From Histoplasma ohiense (taxonomy: Eukaryota; Ascomycota; Eurotiomycetes; Onygenales; Ajellomycetaceae), in contig JAEVHH010000002.1 of the NCBI GenBank assembly GCA_017607445.1, positions 3,649,501 through 3,713,500 of the forward strand: DNA of 64,000 bases, given 5' to 3'. This document shows positions 46,304-59,188 of this stretch, in pieces. The notes under the pieces are model-generated. The model worked only from the letters and a program-made list of their open reading frames with translations, was not told the origin of the DNA and did no database searches. The position numbers and the translations under genes are program-made. Numbering within the stretch: position 1 is the stretch's first letter; every line of letters starts with the position of its first letter.

Positions 46304-48114
46304 ATGGCGAGAGCTTACTCCAGCCAGCCCAATTCAGTCTCTGAAGTCAATGCCTGTGTTTCTACCATTGAAGGCCGGCGGATGACGAAGGTGAAGCCAA
46401 CGCCGGAGACCAATTTTCGACAATGGGTGCTGCAGAACCAGATAGGTACAATATACAAATGTTCCTCAATCTTTGTCCCGCCCAATATCCCATCACTAAA
46501 AGTACCGATGCAATGTTTCTTATAGGTATCTGCGTCACTATCCTCACAATGATATTCGCCCTTCACAACCTCTACCCGTCGCTGAGGCCGTACACCTCCC
46601 CCTTCCTGCAATTGCCGCACTACCAGCCTGAGAAGGGTACATATGTCCAAGGCTGGGATGATATCTATTTTGTTATGGGGGGCGTTCTCGCTTTCACCGC
46701 TGTCCGAGCGATTGCCATCGAATGGATCTTCCAGCCCCTTTCCCGCAGATACGGCTTGAAACACAAAGCCTCTGTCCGGCTGGCGGAGCAAGGCTGGATT
46801 CTCGTTTATTATTTTGGCTTCTGGGCTTACGGAGTGGTAGGTTTTTTCTGCTGTTTTTGTTTTATTTGCTCAATTTAGCAGCTTTCTTTCGTTTTTATTA
46901 TGTTGTTGAATTTTTTTTTTTTTTTTTTTTTGAGTTTTGAATTTTGAGTTTTGAATTTTGAATTTTGAATTCCACCCCCCCCGCGGGGTGTACTCTTGCG
47001 TATACCGCGAAAGGAAACGTGATTTGCTAACTCCGATTTACTCCTTAAAAATTATTTTTTTAGTTCCTTTGGTACAATTCTAAGTACTGGTATAATTTCC
47101 GCGAGATATGGACCGATTGGCCCTCCAGAGATATCTCTGGTATCTTCAAATGGTACTGTCTGACGCAGCTGGCGTTCTGGTTCCAACAGATCCTTGTTAT
47201 CAACATTGAGGAGAGACGCAAAGATTATTGTCAGATGCTGGTCCATCACATAGTCACAAGCACCCTGTTAGGGTCTGCTTACGTCTATGGCTTTTATAAT
47301 GTCGCCAACGTCGTCCTCTGCATTATGGACATTGTCGATTTTCTGCTGCCGGTAAGCAAGCAAACATACTTTCTCTTTCACCTCGTTCGACCAACCAGTT
47401 CTAGAGGGATATTGAAAATTGATAATTAACACGAAATAAACAATATAGGCCGCAAAAATCCTCAAATACCTCGGGTACGAACGTGCCTGCACGGCGGGCT
47501 TCATAGTCTTCCTTGTCACTTGGGTAATCTCCCGCCATATCGTCTACAATCTCCTCTGGTGGTCTATCTATGTCAACGTCCCAGACGTTATGCCCTACGG
47601 TTGCTACTCTGCAACTACAACCGAGATGATTTCACCCGCTGCAAACGCCACCCTAGACGGCGCCGCATCCATAGACCTAAACAACTGGAGCCACCTCCTC
47701 CAGCCATTCCGAGATCTGGGCGGTCGCATTTGCATGAGTCCACGCGTCAAATGGGTTTTCCTCTCTTTCCTGTTATTCCTGCAGATCCTCGCGATTTTAT
47801 GGTTCACGATGATTCTACGTGTAGCTGTCAAGGTGCTGAAGAGTGGGTCGGCAGAGGATTCGCGGAGTGATGATGAGGAAGAAGATGAGGAAGAGGTGGA
47901 TTCGCAAAATTTAAGGACGGAAGGGAATGCTGGTGTTAGGGATGGTGGTCGTGGGAATGGCACGGCGATCGTGTCTGGGAGTTCTGTCTCATCATCTGCG
48001 GGGCAAGGTCATCATCCCGTGCGAATCAGGACCGGACGGGGTCGAGTTACCTTGAGTGATCAGAATGATCGGAAAGCGCTGTTGGGACGGATTGGGTGTG
48101 ATAAACCCACGTGA
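46304..48114 (+). CDS. LAG1: Ceramide synthase, Lag1/Lac1 type
   Basis: An ER membrane enzyme that N-acylates sphingoid bases with fatty acyl-CoA to make (phyto)ceramide. Four exons: 46304-46445, 46526-46836, 47064-47351, 47449-48114, giving 468 aa. The TLC domain spans about residues 115-335. The Lag1 motif holds the catalytic His pair H212-H213 in MLVHHIVTS, and MDIVD follows about 30 residues later. Another landmark is WYNSKYWYNFREIW. About six to eight membrane helices are visible. The C-terminal 100 residues are hydrophilic and strongly acidic (DDEEEDEEE), likely cytosolic and a phosphorylation region. Filamentous fungi usually have two such genes (LagA and BarA types); I cannot say which this is. 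Intron 2 is long (227 bp) with a T tract and an ATTTTGA tandem. Confidence 0.93.
46909..46969. repeat. T tract plus GAATTTT tandem in intron 2 of LAG1
   Basis: About 22 T followed by GAGTTTT/GAATTTT heptamers, six or so copies, inside intron 2. The C7 run just after it adds to the low complexity. Confidence 0.85.
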
Positions 48115-49672
48115 AAATGGATTAAAATCTTCGTCTGCTATGATCTCTTATTTATTTTCTTCATTTTCTTTCATTTTCTCTCTAGTTGATTTGGATTGGT
48201 TTATTTGAGAGTGAATAACGGAATTCCGCAATATCTCGTCCTATGTTTTTGATATACCTTTGTTCCTACATTCTACTTTTTCTTTATTCCCTTCCTTCAG
48301 ACCTTCATTTCATTTTTAATTTTCGCCGTTATTATCATTCAACTCAAGTATTTTCTTCCTTCTTGCTTCCAGTAATTCTTTTTTTTTTTTTTTTTTTTCA
48401 TTTCATTTATTCTGTTTCTTTCCAACCTCCTTGCCGCCTCCATTCATCGTGTACGCATCGTGAATTTTCCACCCCTCATTTATTGTTTTGCGCTTCTCCC
48501 CAAACTTTCATTCCATGTTTGCCATTCTAATCACGAAGGATTTCTATTTTCTCAAGTTTTCCATCTCTTGAACCATTGTTTATCTCCCTTTTTCTCCCTT
48601 CATCCCTTTAACTAGCTGTCCATCCTTTTGTTTTAAACAAGGTTTTGGGTGAATTTGACTCTTTGAAACAAAGATGAAAGCCGATATAGATGATAGATAC
48701 CTGATCATGTTTGTCCTAATAGATGCATCGATGTCTGATCAACCCCCTCTCTGCACATATGCGCAGATCCTGTTGTGGTGTGATTTATAAAGTTTATCCA
48801 TGTCGGAGGGAAGGGAATGAGATGGCCAAGGGGCTTTCCCATTTTGTTATGCCTGTGATCTCCTCCTCCAGGTACTGACTTCAAGTAAGCTTTGATTGCC
48901 GTTTTTTCCCCCCGCTCCCACGCCATCTGTTCCGTTCTGGTCTTATGTTTATCATTTTCGTTTTATCCTTATCCTTCTCCTTTTTTTCTTTTTGCTTCCT
49001 TCTCTTAAAATAAGGGAAAAGGGAAAGACGACGACGACGACGACGACGATGAAACTGCGGCCTCTAGTTTTTATATCCTTGTGTTGTGTTCATTTTTCAT
49101 TGCATTATAATACCTCCTGCTAAGACTAACCAGTCGATATAGGTTTTGTTAGACATTCTTACATTTACGTATATGGTGTTACGTTAATGGAGAGCTTATT
49201 GTACGACGGGGTTTTTTATCCCATTTCCATCCATTCTCCATGACTTACCGTGTAAGACCTACATTGTAATGAATAAATAGTACGATGGTAGGATGGAGAA
49301 ATCAGGATGCTGTTTACTGGTCTCGCAAGGTTGATTCATCGGGGCAGGAAACCTGTCGCCCTCCTCCCTGTGGCGTACGGTTCGGTGAGGTGTTGGATAG
49401 ATAGGATACTGAGGCCACTGAAAGCACACGGAAGGAAGAATCGACTCTGCATTATTCTTCTTGGTTGAGAGAGGAAAATTCATTTATTGCACCCCCATTT
49501 CTTCCTCGCGCGTGGTTGGCTTGCTACCTTGTTACACGAGAAGCGTTTGGCTCATCTCCGAGCAAAATAATATAAAAATTCCCCAATCCCACGAGTATGT
49601 GGTATGTATAGTACAAGATCTGTTCGGTATGATATCCCACACCCCTCTTCCGCTGTGAACACTCTCCCCACT

Positions 49673-49713
<41 letters not shown>

Positions 49714-49722
49714 AGATCCTTT
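48115..49722. other. Convergent spacer
   Basis: 3' flanks of LAG1 (+) and the Zn2Cys6 gene (-). T tract at about 48379-48399, CGA trinucleotide tract at 49028-49048, and a 36-base A tract at 49675-49710 that lies 12 bases beyond the stop of the Zn2Cys6 gene. No gene supported. Confidence 0.6.
49675..49710. repeat. A36 homopolymer
   Basis: Thirty-six consecutive A on the plus strand, in the 3' flank of the minus-strand regulator gene. Confidence 0.95.
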
Positions 49723-52592
49723 TTATATATCAGACTCCAGTAATCCCATCATATACTGATTTCCACGAAACCAATCCTGCAGCGTCGGAGGCATCATCTC
49801 CCCCACACCTCCACCGTCGGCTGGTGCCTGTTGGCCCGATACTGCACCCAGGGTATTGCTACCACTACCCATATTATTATTGTTCATTCCACCAGCTGGA
49901 GGCCCGAAACCCAGCTCCCACAGATAACCATCAACTTCATCAGCGCCCCATTGCAGGTCCATCTGCTGACCAGCATATGCAGTCGCATCGTCAATCCTTG
50001 GCACACCAGGGCCAGCGCCAGCGCCAGCATCAAAGGTAACATTACTGCTAACACGAGAGTGGGTGTCCACGTTAACACCCTGCGCGTGCTGCTGCTGCTG
50101 GTACAGCTGCTCCTCACCTGCGCCCTCTCTCATCCGGACATCAACATATAACCGCGCAACCTGATAAAACACCGCGCAGAGCTTACAGAGCCTATCCACC
50201 GCTTCAGAAATATGTCGCGCGGTTTCCAGCGAGCTGGAAACTTCCTCCAGAAGTTTTAGGTCGTCGAGGTCCGCTGTGGCGATTGTGTGCGTGAAGAGGA
50301 CTAGGTAGGGCGTGAAAGGACTGTGAAGAAGGGACCAGATGATGTACCCCTGGAAAAGGTACTCGCTGTCATTGCGGAAGTCGATGATAAATTTCTGGTG
50401 CAGGCGGAGAGCGCTGCGGGCGGAGTTTACACAAGCGGGATCAAGGCCGGTGTGCGATCTGGTGGGTTTTTGGTGCGGATCCTGCCGCTGATTTTCGTGG
50501 GCTGGCGGAGGTGCGGGCCTCGCTCGGAATATCAGGGTGAGGAGGTGATAGTAGCACAGGTCGGTCATGGAGGTGGCGTAGCGGAAGAAGGTTGCGTGGT
50601 ACGCTGTGAGCGTTGAATCTAACTGTAATTGGATGCAGGTGTTTAGTATATTTTAACTGGTAAGCAATCCAAAGGAGCTCGATCAGGTTTTTGTCGAGTA
50701 CCCACGGGGGATAGATGGAAACGCACCGGAACATATGCAGCTCTCCAATTTTCTACTTCCAATGCTAGATGACAGGTCCTCTCCGTCCGCACCTCCGCAC
50801 TCTCCGACAATGCACGCACTGAATACAGATTCTCAAAGATCTGCGCTGCGACTTTCGCATATGTCACCCACACCGAATACATCGAGAACCAGGGACCAAA
50901 TTTGGGGTCTTTCGGTGGGCCTGGGAATTCAAGGGAGATATCATAGTCTTGCAGCGTCGAGCTGCGACCAAGCAACAATGTCAGATCTTTATCGAGTACG
51001 TAGATGAACCAGAATAGCGACTTTTTCAGATAGGCTTCCTCGTCACTGACGCCTGGGCCAGAGACGCTGTGGTGATACCCTAGACTCTGGCACATGCGAG
51101 CTGCGGCGCTGGTGAAGGTCCAGCATAGAGATGGTTTGCAAGCCTCCGTAGCATGGAAGGCTCCTAGGGCTAGAGCTTGGGTATTTTCGTAAGACGGCTG
51201 GAGGAATAAGTCGAAAGTGTTGATGGCGGTTTCGAAATTCGAGCGGCACATGCTGGCGTAGTGGGCAAAATCTTCTGCCGTAAGGGATGCTAGTGGTGGC
51301 GGTGGTGGTGCTTGTTGTTCGTGCCGGCGGAGGTTGTCCACTTGGTGGTGGGAGCCTGGTAAGAAATAATGCAGCTCATCGAACATGTAACATAGCGAGC
51401 AGTTTACTATAGCAAAATGGGCGGTGGTGTACTCCTCTGTACAGAAGTACAAGTCCTTGCAGAATTTGGTGATTGTAGGGAGATCGAGGAAGGGGAGGTT
51501 TAGGAGGAAGAATGGGTGGGATTCTTATGTCAATTAGTAATTTCATTTGACTTGCACATACGGGCATGGTCATATAAGAAAATATATAGTGAGATATAGA
51601 AAAATAGGGGATAGGAAATCCGAAAGCGCACCCTTTGCATTTTTCAGCACCGCAAGCACCACATTCAGCGGCGGCATCTCCAACTTCGAAAAATCAACAT
51701 TGGTGGACGCTGCTTTCTGGCCCGCAAAACGCAACGTATGGATAGAAGAAGGAAGCTTCTGTCTCTCAACAATATCCTTCAGTGCTGCGAGCGCATTCAT
51801 CATCTCCGGACTATGTTCTGCAAGGGGCGTTTTCACCACCACCTTTTCAAACAACTCGCTGGCGTACGCGGAATGTGCGGTCGTGGACGGTTCCCCTTGA
51901 AATTCCGGGCTGGTTTTGTTGCTAGGGGGGGGTTCTGCTTCTGGTGTTGTCCCAGGTTGAGTTGCTGCCAGTGACGAGTGTTGTTTCTGTTCTTTGTATT
52001 CTTCCTGGGAGGCATCTGGACCAGGCATGCGGGGCTGCAATTCTTCGTGTTGCTGCAATGGAGACTTGTTATTGCTGCCATGATTGACGGTGAAATCACG
52101 CAAGAGATTTTCAATCCCCGCGAGGCGCTGGTCTATGATTTCGATCTTTTTCTCACTGTTGAAGCGTCAGTCAGTCATCGCTGGGTAATAGTTTCTTTGG
52201 TTACAGCAACGGCTGGGGAATCGAAAGGTAAAATTTTTGTATGAACGACATACTATTGATGTGAAATCAGAACCCTCTGCCGCTGTTCCCTGACCCGTGG
52301 AGAGGTTCGACAAACGGACTTTGCAATTCGACAGTTGGAGCAGGGGGACCCGCGATCGCATTTGATCTTCGAGGGCAAAACACCTATGTAAGCAGATGTT
52401 TTGAATGCTACTTATATTATGGGAACGAAGCAAGTGCTGAATCGGCCAACCTTTCGAATACGACAGTTGTCGCACTATGTGCTCAATTGTGTCAGCAGGA
52501 GATGTAGGGAAATTTCCAGCCCGTACAGTACATACCGCTCGAGACGCAGAAGGCTCTTGCCATTGTTGCACATCGTCTCTGTCGATTTCCAT
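49723..52592 (-). CDS. Zn2Cys6 transcription factor
   Basis: A nuclear regulator of the Gal4 class with a Fungal_trans domain. Six exons: 52536-52592, 52451-52474, 52254-52366, 51632-52155, 50727-51523, 49723-50622, giving 804 aa. The binuclear zinc cluster has cysteines at 20, 23, 30, 36, 39 and 46 (C-x2-C-x6-C-x5-C-x2-C-x6-C). A short coiled linker follows (EKKIEIIDQRLAGIENLL). The middle homology region spans about 250-560 (SLCWTFTSAAARMCQSLGYH, SLFWFIYVLDKDLTLLLGR). The tail is Gln/Gly/Asn-rich. Exon 2 is only 24 bases and carries the first two zinc ligands; without it the cluster is destroyed. The gene is divergent from an ABC exporter, with starts 811 bp apart, so it may regulate that gene. 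The ATG is the only one that gives SRACDNCR. Confidence 0.9.
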
Positions 52593-53403
52593 TTCCTCTG
52601 ATGGTGAAGCCAGGAAATTGTATCAAAAACAAGTTAGCCGGCACGGGATGGTTCCAGTCAGGCCCCAGGCCCAATCAAGGAAGCTAGCTGGTTTGGTCAC
52701 CCAGCTACTAGTACCAGTAGTTAGCTCTCTCTCGCCCAGTCACTGAGAGTCGTTCGACATGAGTCAACGCATGGTTGATGTTTCAATGTGGGTTTTGATA
52801 AGGGCCACACCAACCTTCAAGCTGCTTTGCAGAGCTATGATGTCAGGACCCCCTCTCGGGTCCCGCGGGTCCCGCGCTTACCCTGCACGGTGATGCCGAC
52901 ACACGCGCCACGGCGGTTCGGCGGAGTTCTGGGAGCGCTGATTGGCCACTGAGGGCTGGCGGAGAAGCTGAGTCATCCATCCGGGCTGGCGGGGCTTTGT
53001 TCTTCCGCTTAGCGCGCTATCTACCATGTCGGCCTGGGCAAGTCGTAGGGCACAGGCAAGACCAGGACAAGATCAAGACAAACCAAGGAACACTCTGAAT
53101 TATCAAATACTACTAATCGCATTTGGAATTGTTGAACTCGTTCCTTGGTGCCGTTGAAGAATCCCTGTTTAGTCATCTGGGCCGGTGAGACCACACTTGC
53201 TCGCTGTCCTCGGATCCCGCACGAGTGACTGACTAAAAGCTAAAAATGATGCCTGATGCAAAGGTAGGGGCTGTCGGAGAGCTAGCTTACTTCGAGGTAC
53301 GGAGGAGAGAGTCATGAGATAGAAATATATATATATACTTATATGGATATGGGAAACCCATGCTCGACCCTTTTCAGCAACGGACTGGTGGTAACTTTAC
53401 ATC
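52593..53403. promoter_or_regulatory. Divergent promoter of Zn2Cys6 gene and ABC exporter
   Basis: An 811-bp shared upstream region. It holds three CGG-N3-CCG inverted pairs (52857-52865, 52866-52874 directly abutting, and 53211-53219) and a CGGCGG-TT-CGGCGG direct repeat (52911-52924). A GGGCTGGCGG decamer occurs twice (52952-52961 and 52983-52992). A TATA-rich stretch at about 53325-53345 lies 60-80 bases before the exporter start. Confidence 0.6.
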
Positions 53404-56400
53404 ATGTCGTCGCTTGAAGAAAAGCCGGCGTCAACGCAAAGTACTGACGGCAAGACCAAGGAGGAGGGTGGATTTGGAGACCTGCTGGTGAGCATCCGTG
53501 ATATTCTATGCGGACCTTTGTTTAGATCTAATGTGGAATCAAAAACAATAGCGGGTGTTTTCCTATACAGACTCAACCGCTTGGGCTCTCTATGTGGTTT
53601 CCTTCGTCACTGCTCTCACTGCTGGGGCTGCCATGCCATTGATGACACTGGTATTCGGTGGATTTGTAACTACTATTACGGATTTCGCTACAGGAGTGGG
53701 GGCACCAGATCATTTCCGTTCGGAAGTGAACAGACTTGCGTGAGTCCGAGTCCTTACTTTTCTGTAAATCGGGAATCATGTTTGGGCTAATTGTAGGAAG
53801 GCTTTATTTCATATATCTCTTTGCTGGCAAGTTTGCTCTCACTTATATCTTTACGGTACGAACATATCCGCGCACATTCGAACTTAGGTCATACTGACAT
53901 CCCGAAGGTGGCTATTACGATTGCTGGAATAAGAACTACTAAAGCTCTCCGGGTCGATTTCCTTGAGAAAACCCTTCGCCAGGATGTCAGCTTTTTTGAT
54001 TCCTCAAACCAAGGGGCTACTGCGATGCATGTAACAACAAACGGGAATCTTGTCAACCAGGGAATTGCTGAGAAACTCGCCCTGACCATTCAGGCGACCT
54101 CGACCTTCTTTTCTGGGTTTATCATAGCCTTCGTTGTCCAGTGGAAGTTAACACTCATCGGAATATGCATTATACCAGTGATAATCGCGGCCATGGTGAT
54201 TTGCATTGCCATCGATACAAAGCAAGAAACAACGATACTAGGATTCTACTCCAAAGCTGGCGCATTGGCGGAAGAAGCCTTTTCCAGCATTCGGACTGTT
54301 CAAGCCTTCTGGGCGCATCCACGTTTGGCGAAATCATACAATGATTTCCTGCAGCTTGCGCACCTAGAAGGGAACAAAAAATCTCCAAATTATGGTTTTC
54401 TGTTTTCAACAGAATTCTTTTGTACCTACTCCGCTTATGGTCTGATCTTCTGGCAGGGGGTCAGGCTTTTTGCGAAAGGGGAAATTGAAAATTCCGGGAA
54501 AATAGTCACGTAAAGTCTCCCCTACTTCCGTCAACTTCTTTTCTTTCCACCCCTTTTCTAAACCTAGAATCTAGAGTCTTGTTTTCGATCATAATCTCGG
54601 CGACTGGAATTTCGCAAATGGCCCCCCATTCTATAGCATTTAGTAAAGCTGCCTCTGCTGCTTCAGAACTCTTTAAAACGATAGATCGCCATTCTGAGAT
54701 CGATCCCTTATCGGGGGATGGCCTTCGCCCAACGGACTTAAACGGCGACATCGAAATTAAGGATGTGCACTTTTCGTACCCTTCGCGAGCTTCTTTTCCC
54801 GTTTTATGCGGGCTGGATCTTCATATTCCTGCTGGCAAAACAACTGCATTAGTTGGCCACAGCGGGTGTGGTAAAAGCACAATAATCGCACTTCTTGAGC
54901 GTTGGTATAACCCATCGAGTGGCACCTTGACCCTCGACGGGCGGAACATTGATCAGCTAAATCTACATTGGCTTCGGACGAAGATCCGGCTTGTTCAACA
55001 AGTATAGACCCCTTTCAACTTTCAATGTGAAGTGTAGTTGAAACTTGCGCTGATATTGTTTTTTTTTTTTTTTTTTTTTTTTGATTTTATCTTAGGAACC
55101 CGTTTTATTCAATGGAACAGTTTTCCAAAATGTTTGCCACGGTCTGGTTGGAACAGAAGCGGCGGATATTCCAGAATCTGAAAAAATGGAGCATGTCATC
55201 AACGCTTGTAAACTAGCAAACGCCCATGACTTCATTGAGGAATTGCCGGAGGTAAGAAGGTTATTCACAAGATAAAAAATTATTTGTAGCTTTGACTGAG
55301 ACAGCTGGCAGGGCTACAACACCGAAATTGGGGAGAGGGCAAGTATGCTTTCAGGGGGACAAAAACAGCGCATCGCTATTGCTCGGAGTATAATTTCCAA
55401 TCCGAAAGTCCTACTCCTTGACGAGGCAACGAGTGCTCTGGACCCACACGCGGAGAAAGCTGTTCAGAGAGCGATTGACCAAGTCTCCGAACACCGTACT
55501 ACCATCGTTATAGCCCATAAGCTTGCTACTATCAGGAATGCAGATAATATTGCCGTCATGTCAGCTGGCAAGGTTGTTGAACAAGGGACTCATGATGAAT
55601 TGGTCGCTGCGGGTGGTGCGTATGCACATCTTGTTGGTGCTCAGGATCTCGGCGGCAAAGTAGATGAGGAACCAGGAGAACACAGCCTTGGAGTTGCCAA
55701 ATCTACTACCCCAATGAAGGGCGGTGTCTCATTGCTCCGATCAACGACTACGAGATCTGCCGTGGGACCTACGGAAGCTACAGTGGACGGATCCGAGCGC
55801 CCACTGTATGAGATGAAGCACAGTCTGTTAAAATGCTTGTACATATTTTTGAAAGAGCAAAAGGGGACAAAGTTTCAATACGTTCTTGTCGTGATTTCTT
55901 GTATCGCGGGTGGTAAGTACTTAAACCATTCTACGCGTTGAAGATTTGATCTAATAGCTTGCGACAACAGGTTTAACGTATCCTGCCCAGGCAGTTCTTT
56001 TCTCGCGCCTTGTTTCGGTATTCACACTTCAAGGCTCTGCTATGCTAGACAGAGGAGACTTCTTCTCCCTCATGTTTTTTATGGTCGCAATTGGAAACTT
56101 TATCGCTTATTTCCTGCTTGGATATGTTTCAAACCGTATTGCCCAGGTTCGTTGTACCTAAAACAGAGATATCCCTCCGTATGAACATTACTAAAGCCCT
56201 ACCCGTAGGTGGTTAACCACCGATTTCGTTTAGAAATTTTCGAAACAATCCTCCGGCAGGATATGGAATTCTTCGACAAGCCAGAGAATGCTGTTGGTTC
56301 TCTAACCTCCAACTTGACCACCAAACCAACGCAACTCCAGGAGCTCTTGGGATTTAACATGCCCCTAATGATAATCGTAATCGTTAATTTGGCTTCAAGT

Positions 56401-57941
56401 TGTATCCTCGCACTCATTGTGGGATGGAAACTGGGACTTGTTACCATATTTGGTGGCTTGCCACCTTTGCTGATCTGCGGGTATCTTCGCATCCGACTTG
56501 AAATGAAATTCGAATCGCTCACGGGGGATCGGTTTGCGAAAAGTGCGGCACTTGCAAGCGAAGCCGTCTCATCTATCAGAACGGTGGCATCATTGGCACT
56601 CGAAAATTATATTCTCACTAAGTATCATGGCAGTATGAATGGCATTGTTAAGCGCTCCATACGGAACGTGGTATGGACAATGCTTTGGTATAGTCTGGCG
56701 CAATCGATTGAATTCCTTGTCATGTGTCTTGGGTTCTGGTAAGCGTTATAATATCCCTCCTCGTATCCTCGTTCACGTTAGTTGCAAAGGCTGAGCAATT
56801 GTTTATCTAGGTATGGCTGCCGCCTTGTATCTTTCGGGGAATATTCTTTGAACCAGTTGTTCATTGTCTTCGTCGGAGTTGTTTTCAGCGGGCAAGCTGC
56901 CGCTCAGTTTTTCTCATACACAACCAGTCAGTCACACCTTTTGATATCATTCTCTCCTATTTTTGTAAGGGACACGGCAGCTGAATCCTCTCAAAGGTAT
57001 AACCAACGCCCACATCGCGGGGAATTACATACTTTGGCTCCGGAACCTCAAACCTCAAATCCAAGCTCATGATGATTCAGCCGATCCGGATCTCGAAAAG
57101 AAGCCTGATGGTGACGGTTTGCTTGCATTAGAAGACCTCGAATTTGCTTATCCGCAACGCCCAAACGCACGTGTCCTTCGCGGAATAAACGTCACTGTTA
57201 GTTTATATCATTTCCCATTAGCAACCAAACGCCTATCTAACTAACCAATGAATGAACATGCAGATAAAACCAAACTCTTTTGCTGCATTTGTCGGAGCAT
57301 CCGGCTGTGGTAAATCTACCATAATCTCCCTTCTAGAACGCTTTTATGACCCCAGTTCCGGTTGCATCAAATTCGACGAGAACGACATCTCCAAGTTATG
57401 CCCTCGCGAATACCGTCGGCGAGTCGCGCTCGTTCAACAGGAGCCGACTCTGTATCAGGGCAGCATCCGCGACAATATCGCAATGGGCTTAGAAACAGAA
57501 GCTACACAGGAACAGATCGAGGAGGCGGCCCGCCAGTCAAACGCATTCACGTTCATCTCTTCCCTCCCTGACGGTTTCAACACCCTGTGCGGCTCACGCG
57601 GTACGCAAATGTCCGGCGGTCAGAGACAGCGTATCGCGATTGCTCGCGCGCTGATTCGCGCGCCGAAACTGCTCCTACTTGATGAAGCGACGTCTGCTCT
57701 TGATACTGATTCAGAAAAGGTGGTTCAGGAGGCCTTGGAAAAGGCGTCATCAGGTAGGACGACGGTGGCGGTTGCGCATCGTCTGTCTACGATTAAAAAC
57801 GCCTCGGTGATTTTTGTATTTGGACGAGGGAAGGTTTTGGAATCTGGGACGCACGCACAGCTATTGGCTGAAAAGGGGATTTACTATGAGATGTGTTTGG
57901 CACAGTCATTAGACCAGAAGGTTCCGCACAAGGAGGGATAA
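53404..57941 (+). CDS. ABCB-type full ABC exporter (multidrug family)
   Basis: A plasma- or vacuolar-membrane ATP-driven exporter with (TMD-NBD)2 layout, like fungal Mdr/atrD-type proteins. Twelve exons: 53404-53487, 53552-53739, 53801-53855, 53908-54509, 54575-55001, 55096-55251, 55312-55912, 55971-56146, 56209-56738, 56811-56926, 56997-57196, 57264-57941, giving 1,270 aa. NBD1 has Walker [11 protein letters not shown]-loop VQQEP (split by an intron), signature LSGGQKQR, Walker [13 protein letters not shown] and switch IAHKLAT. NBD2 has [34 protein letters not shown] and VAHRLST. Both sites look catalytically complete. The transported substrate cannot be inferred. The gene sits between two regulator genes. 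Confidence 0.93.
55059..55082. repeat. T24 tract in an exporter intron
   Basis: A 24-base T run in the intron that splits the first Q-loop, just before its acceptor; it probably serves as an extreme polypyrimidine tract. Confidence 0.9.
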
Positions 57942-58018
57942 TGGATTCTAGAATCAGACCCTGGCTCGCTTGAAATATTTTCTCTAGTTGTTTTGTTATA
58001 TTGTTGCCCTATTTGTTT

Positions 58019-58051
<33 letters not shown>

Positions 58052-59188
58052 ACTCTTTCGCAATTTTAGATTACTAGTAGCCCCTGCCTCCTTTATACAA
58101 ATGAGAATTCATAATGCATTGAAATGTTCTTCATTTTGTGTCCATTCTGGCCTCTTTGCCTCCTGCATATATATATTTCCAAAAAATATCAACTCCCGAT
58201 GGATAGATTATATTAAAATAGAGTATGATAGAAAGTCATATACCTGACTGATTTAATTTGTGAAGAGTAGTAGTAAGTAGCCTATATCATCTTTAATCTG
58301 TTTCGACCTAAATTGCACCGTGGAAAGGGTCAAAGGAATGTATCTCTATATTTAAGTTAGCACACTTGGGACAAGGGGGAATTAAAGGGAGAAGCATCAA
58401 GAATGCATAGGTCGTTTGCCTTCCCCCCTTTCGCAAGGAGAACCCAAAATCCTTGAAACTTGAAATTCGTATGTTGAACGAAGAAGAATGCAAATGTCGG
58501 ATCTCAAATCGTAAAAAGAAACCGATCACCATTCGTGGAGCCTATGACACGAAGGGGGCACAGGGCCTTATTGTTTTGAAAGAAAAGATCAAATAAATAC
58601 TTCGCCAAACCATGATTCCCGGCGGTGCGGATATTGACCTAATTACAACGTAATGCCAAAATAAATAAATAAGCAAGTTATATGACCGAGGTGGAAGGTT
58701 GGTTAATTGCAATTGTCACAGTCTAGCGGGCTGCGCAGCTCTGTCAATATCTTAGTGGACATCTATCTGGGCTGGCAACAATACTCCATAAATATATAAA
58801 CAGATAAATAACTACAATACAATAAGATAGGATAAAAGATAAATACATAAAAATAAAAAGTAAAAATAACTAAGAAAACATAGCTTGCATAAACCAATCT
58901 TGAAGATATCCGGTATTATAATGGAATCCTAGAAGGAGAGGTTGGGAGAATATTCAGGGGAATCGAATTGTTAGTTACCATCAAGCATATACAATTTTGT
59001 GTGGTGTCGTATTAGGACTCCTTCGAATAAAAATGCTATAGAACAAGAAGGCTGATCAAATATAATATACTATACATGTCATACCGCTGTCCCTCACGAG
59101 GTAAACATCTGACATATTGATAGTGAAATTAAAGATGTTAGCATGCTGAGAATGGAGAACCGCGAAAATATAAAGTTGGTCGCTTGAT
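57942..59188. other. Convergent AT-rich spacer
   Basis: 3' flanks of the exporter (+) and the Fungal_trans_2 gene (-). T30 at 58021-58050. AT-rich with no gene supported. Confidence 0.65.
58021..58050. repeat. T30 homopolymer
   Basis: Thirty consecutive T, about 80 bases after the exporter stop codon. Confidence 0.95.

Noticed and set aside
52457..52592. Straight read-through of the regulator's first exon to 52167
   Set aside because: The continuous frame is open but destroys the zinc cluster; the spliced version restores all six cysteines with exact consensus spacing.
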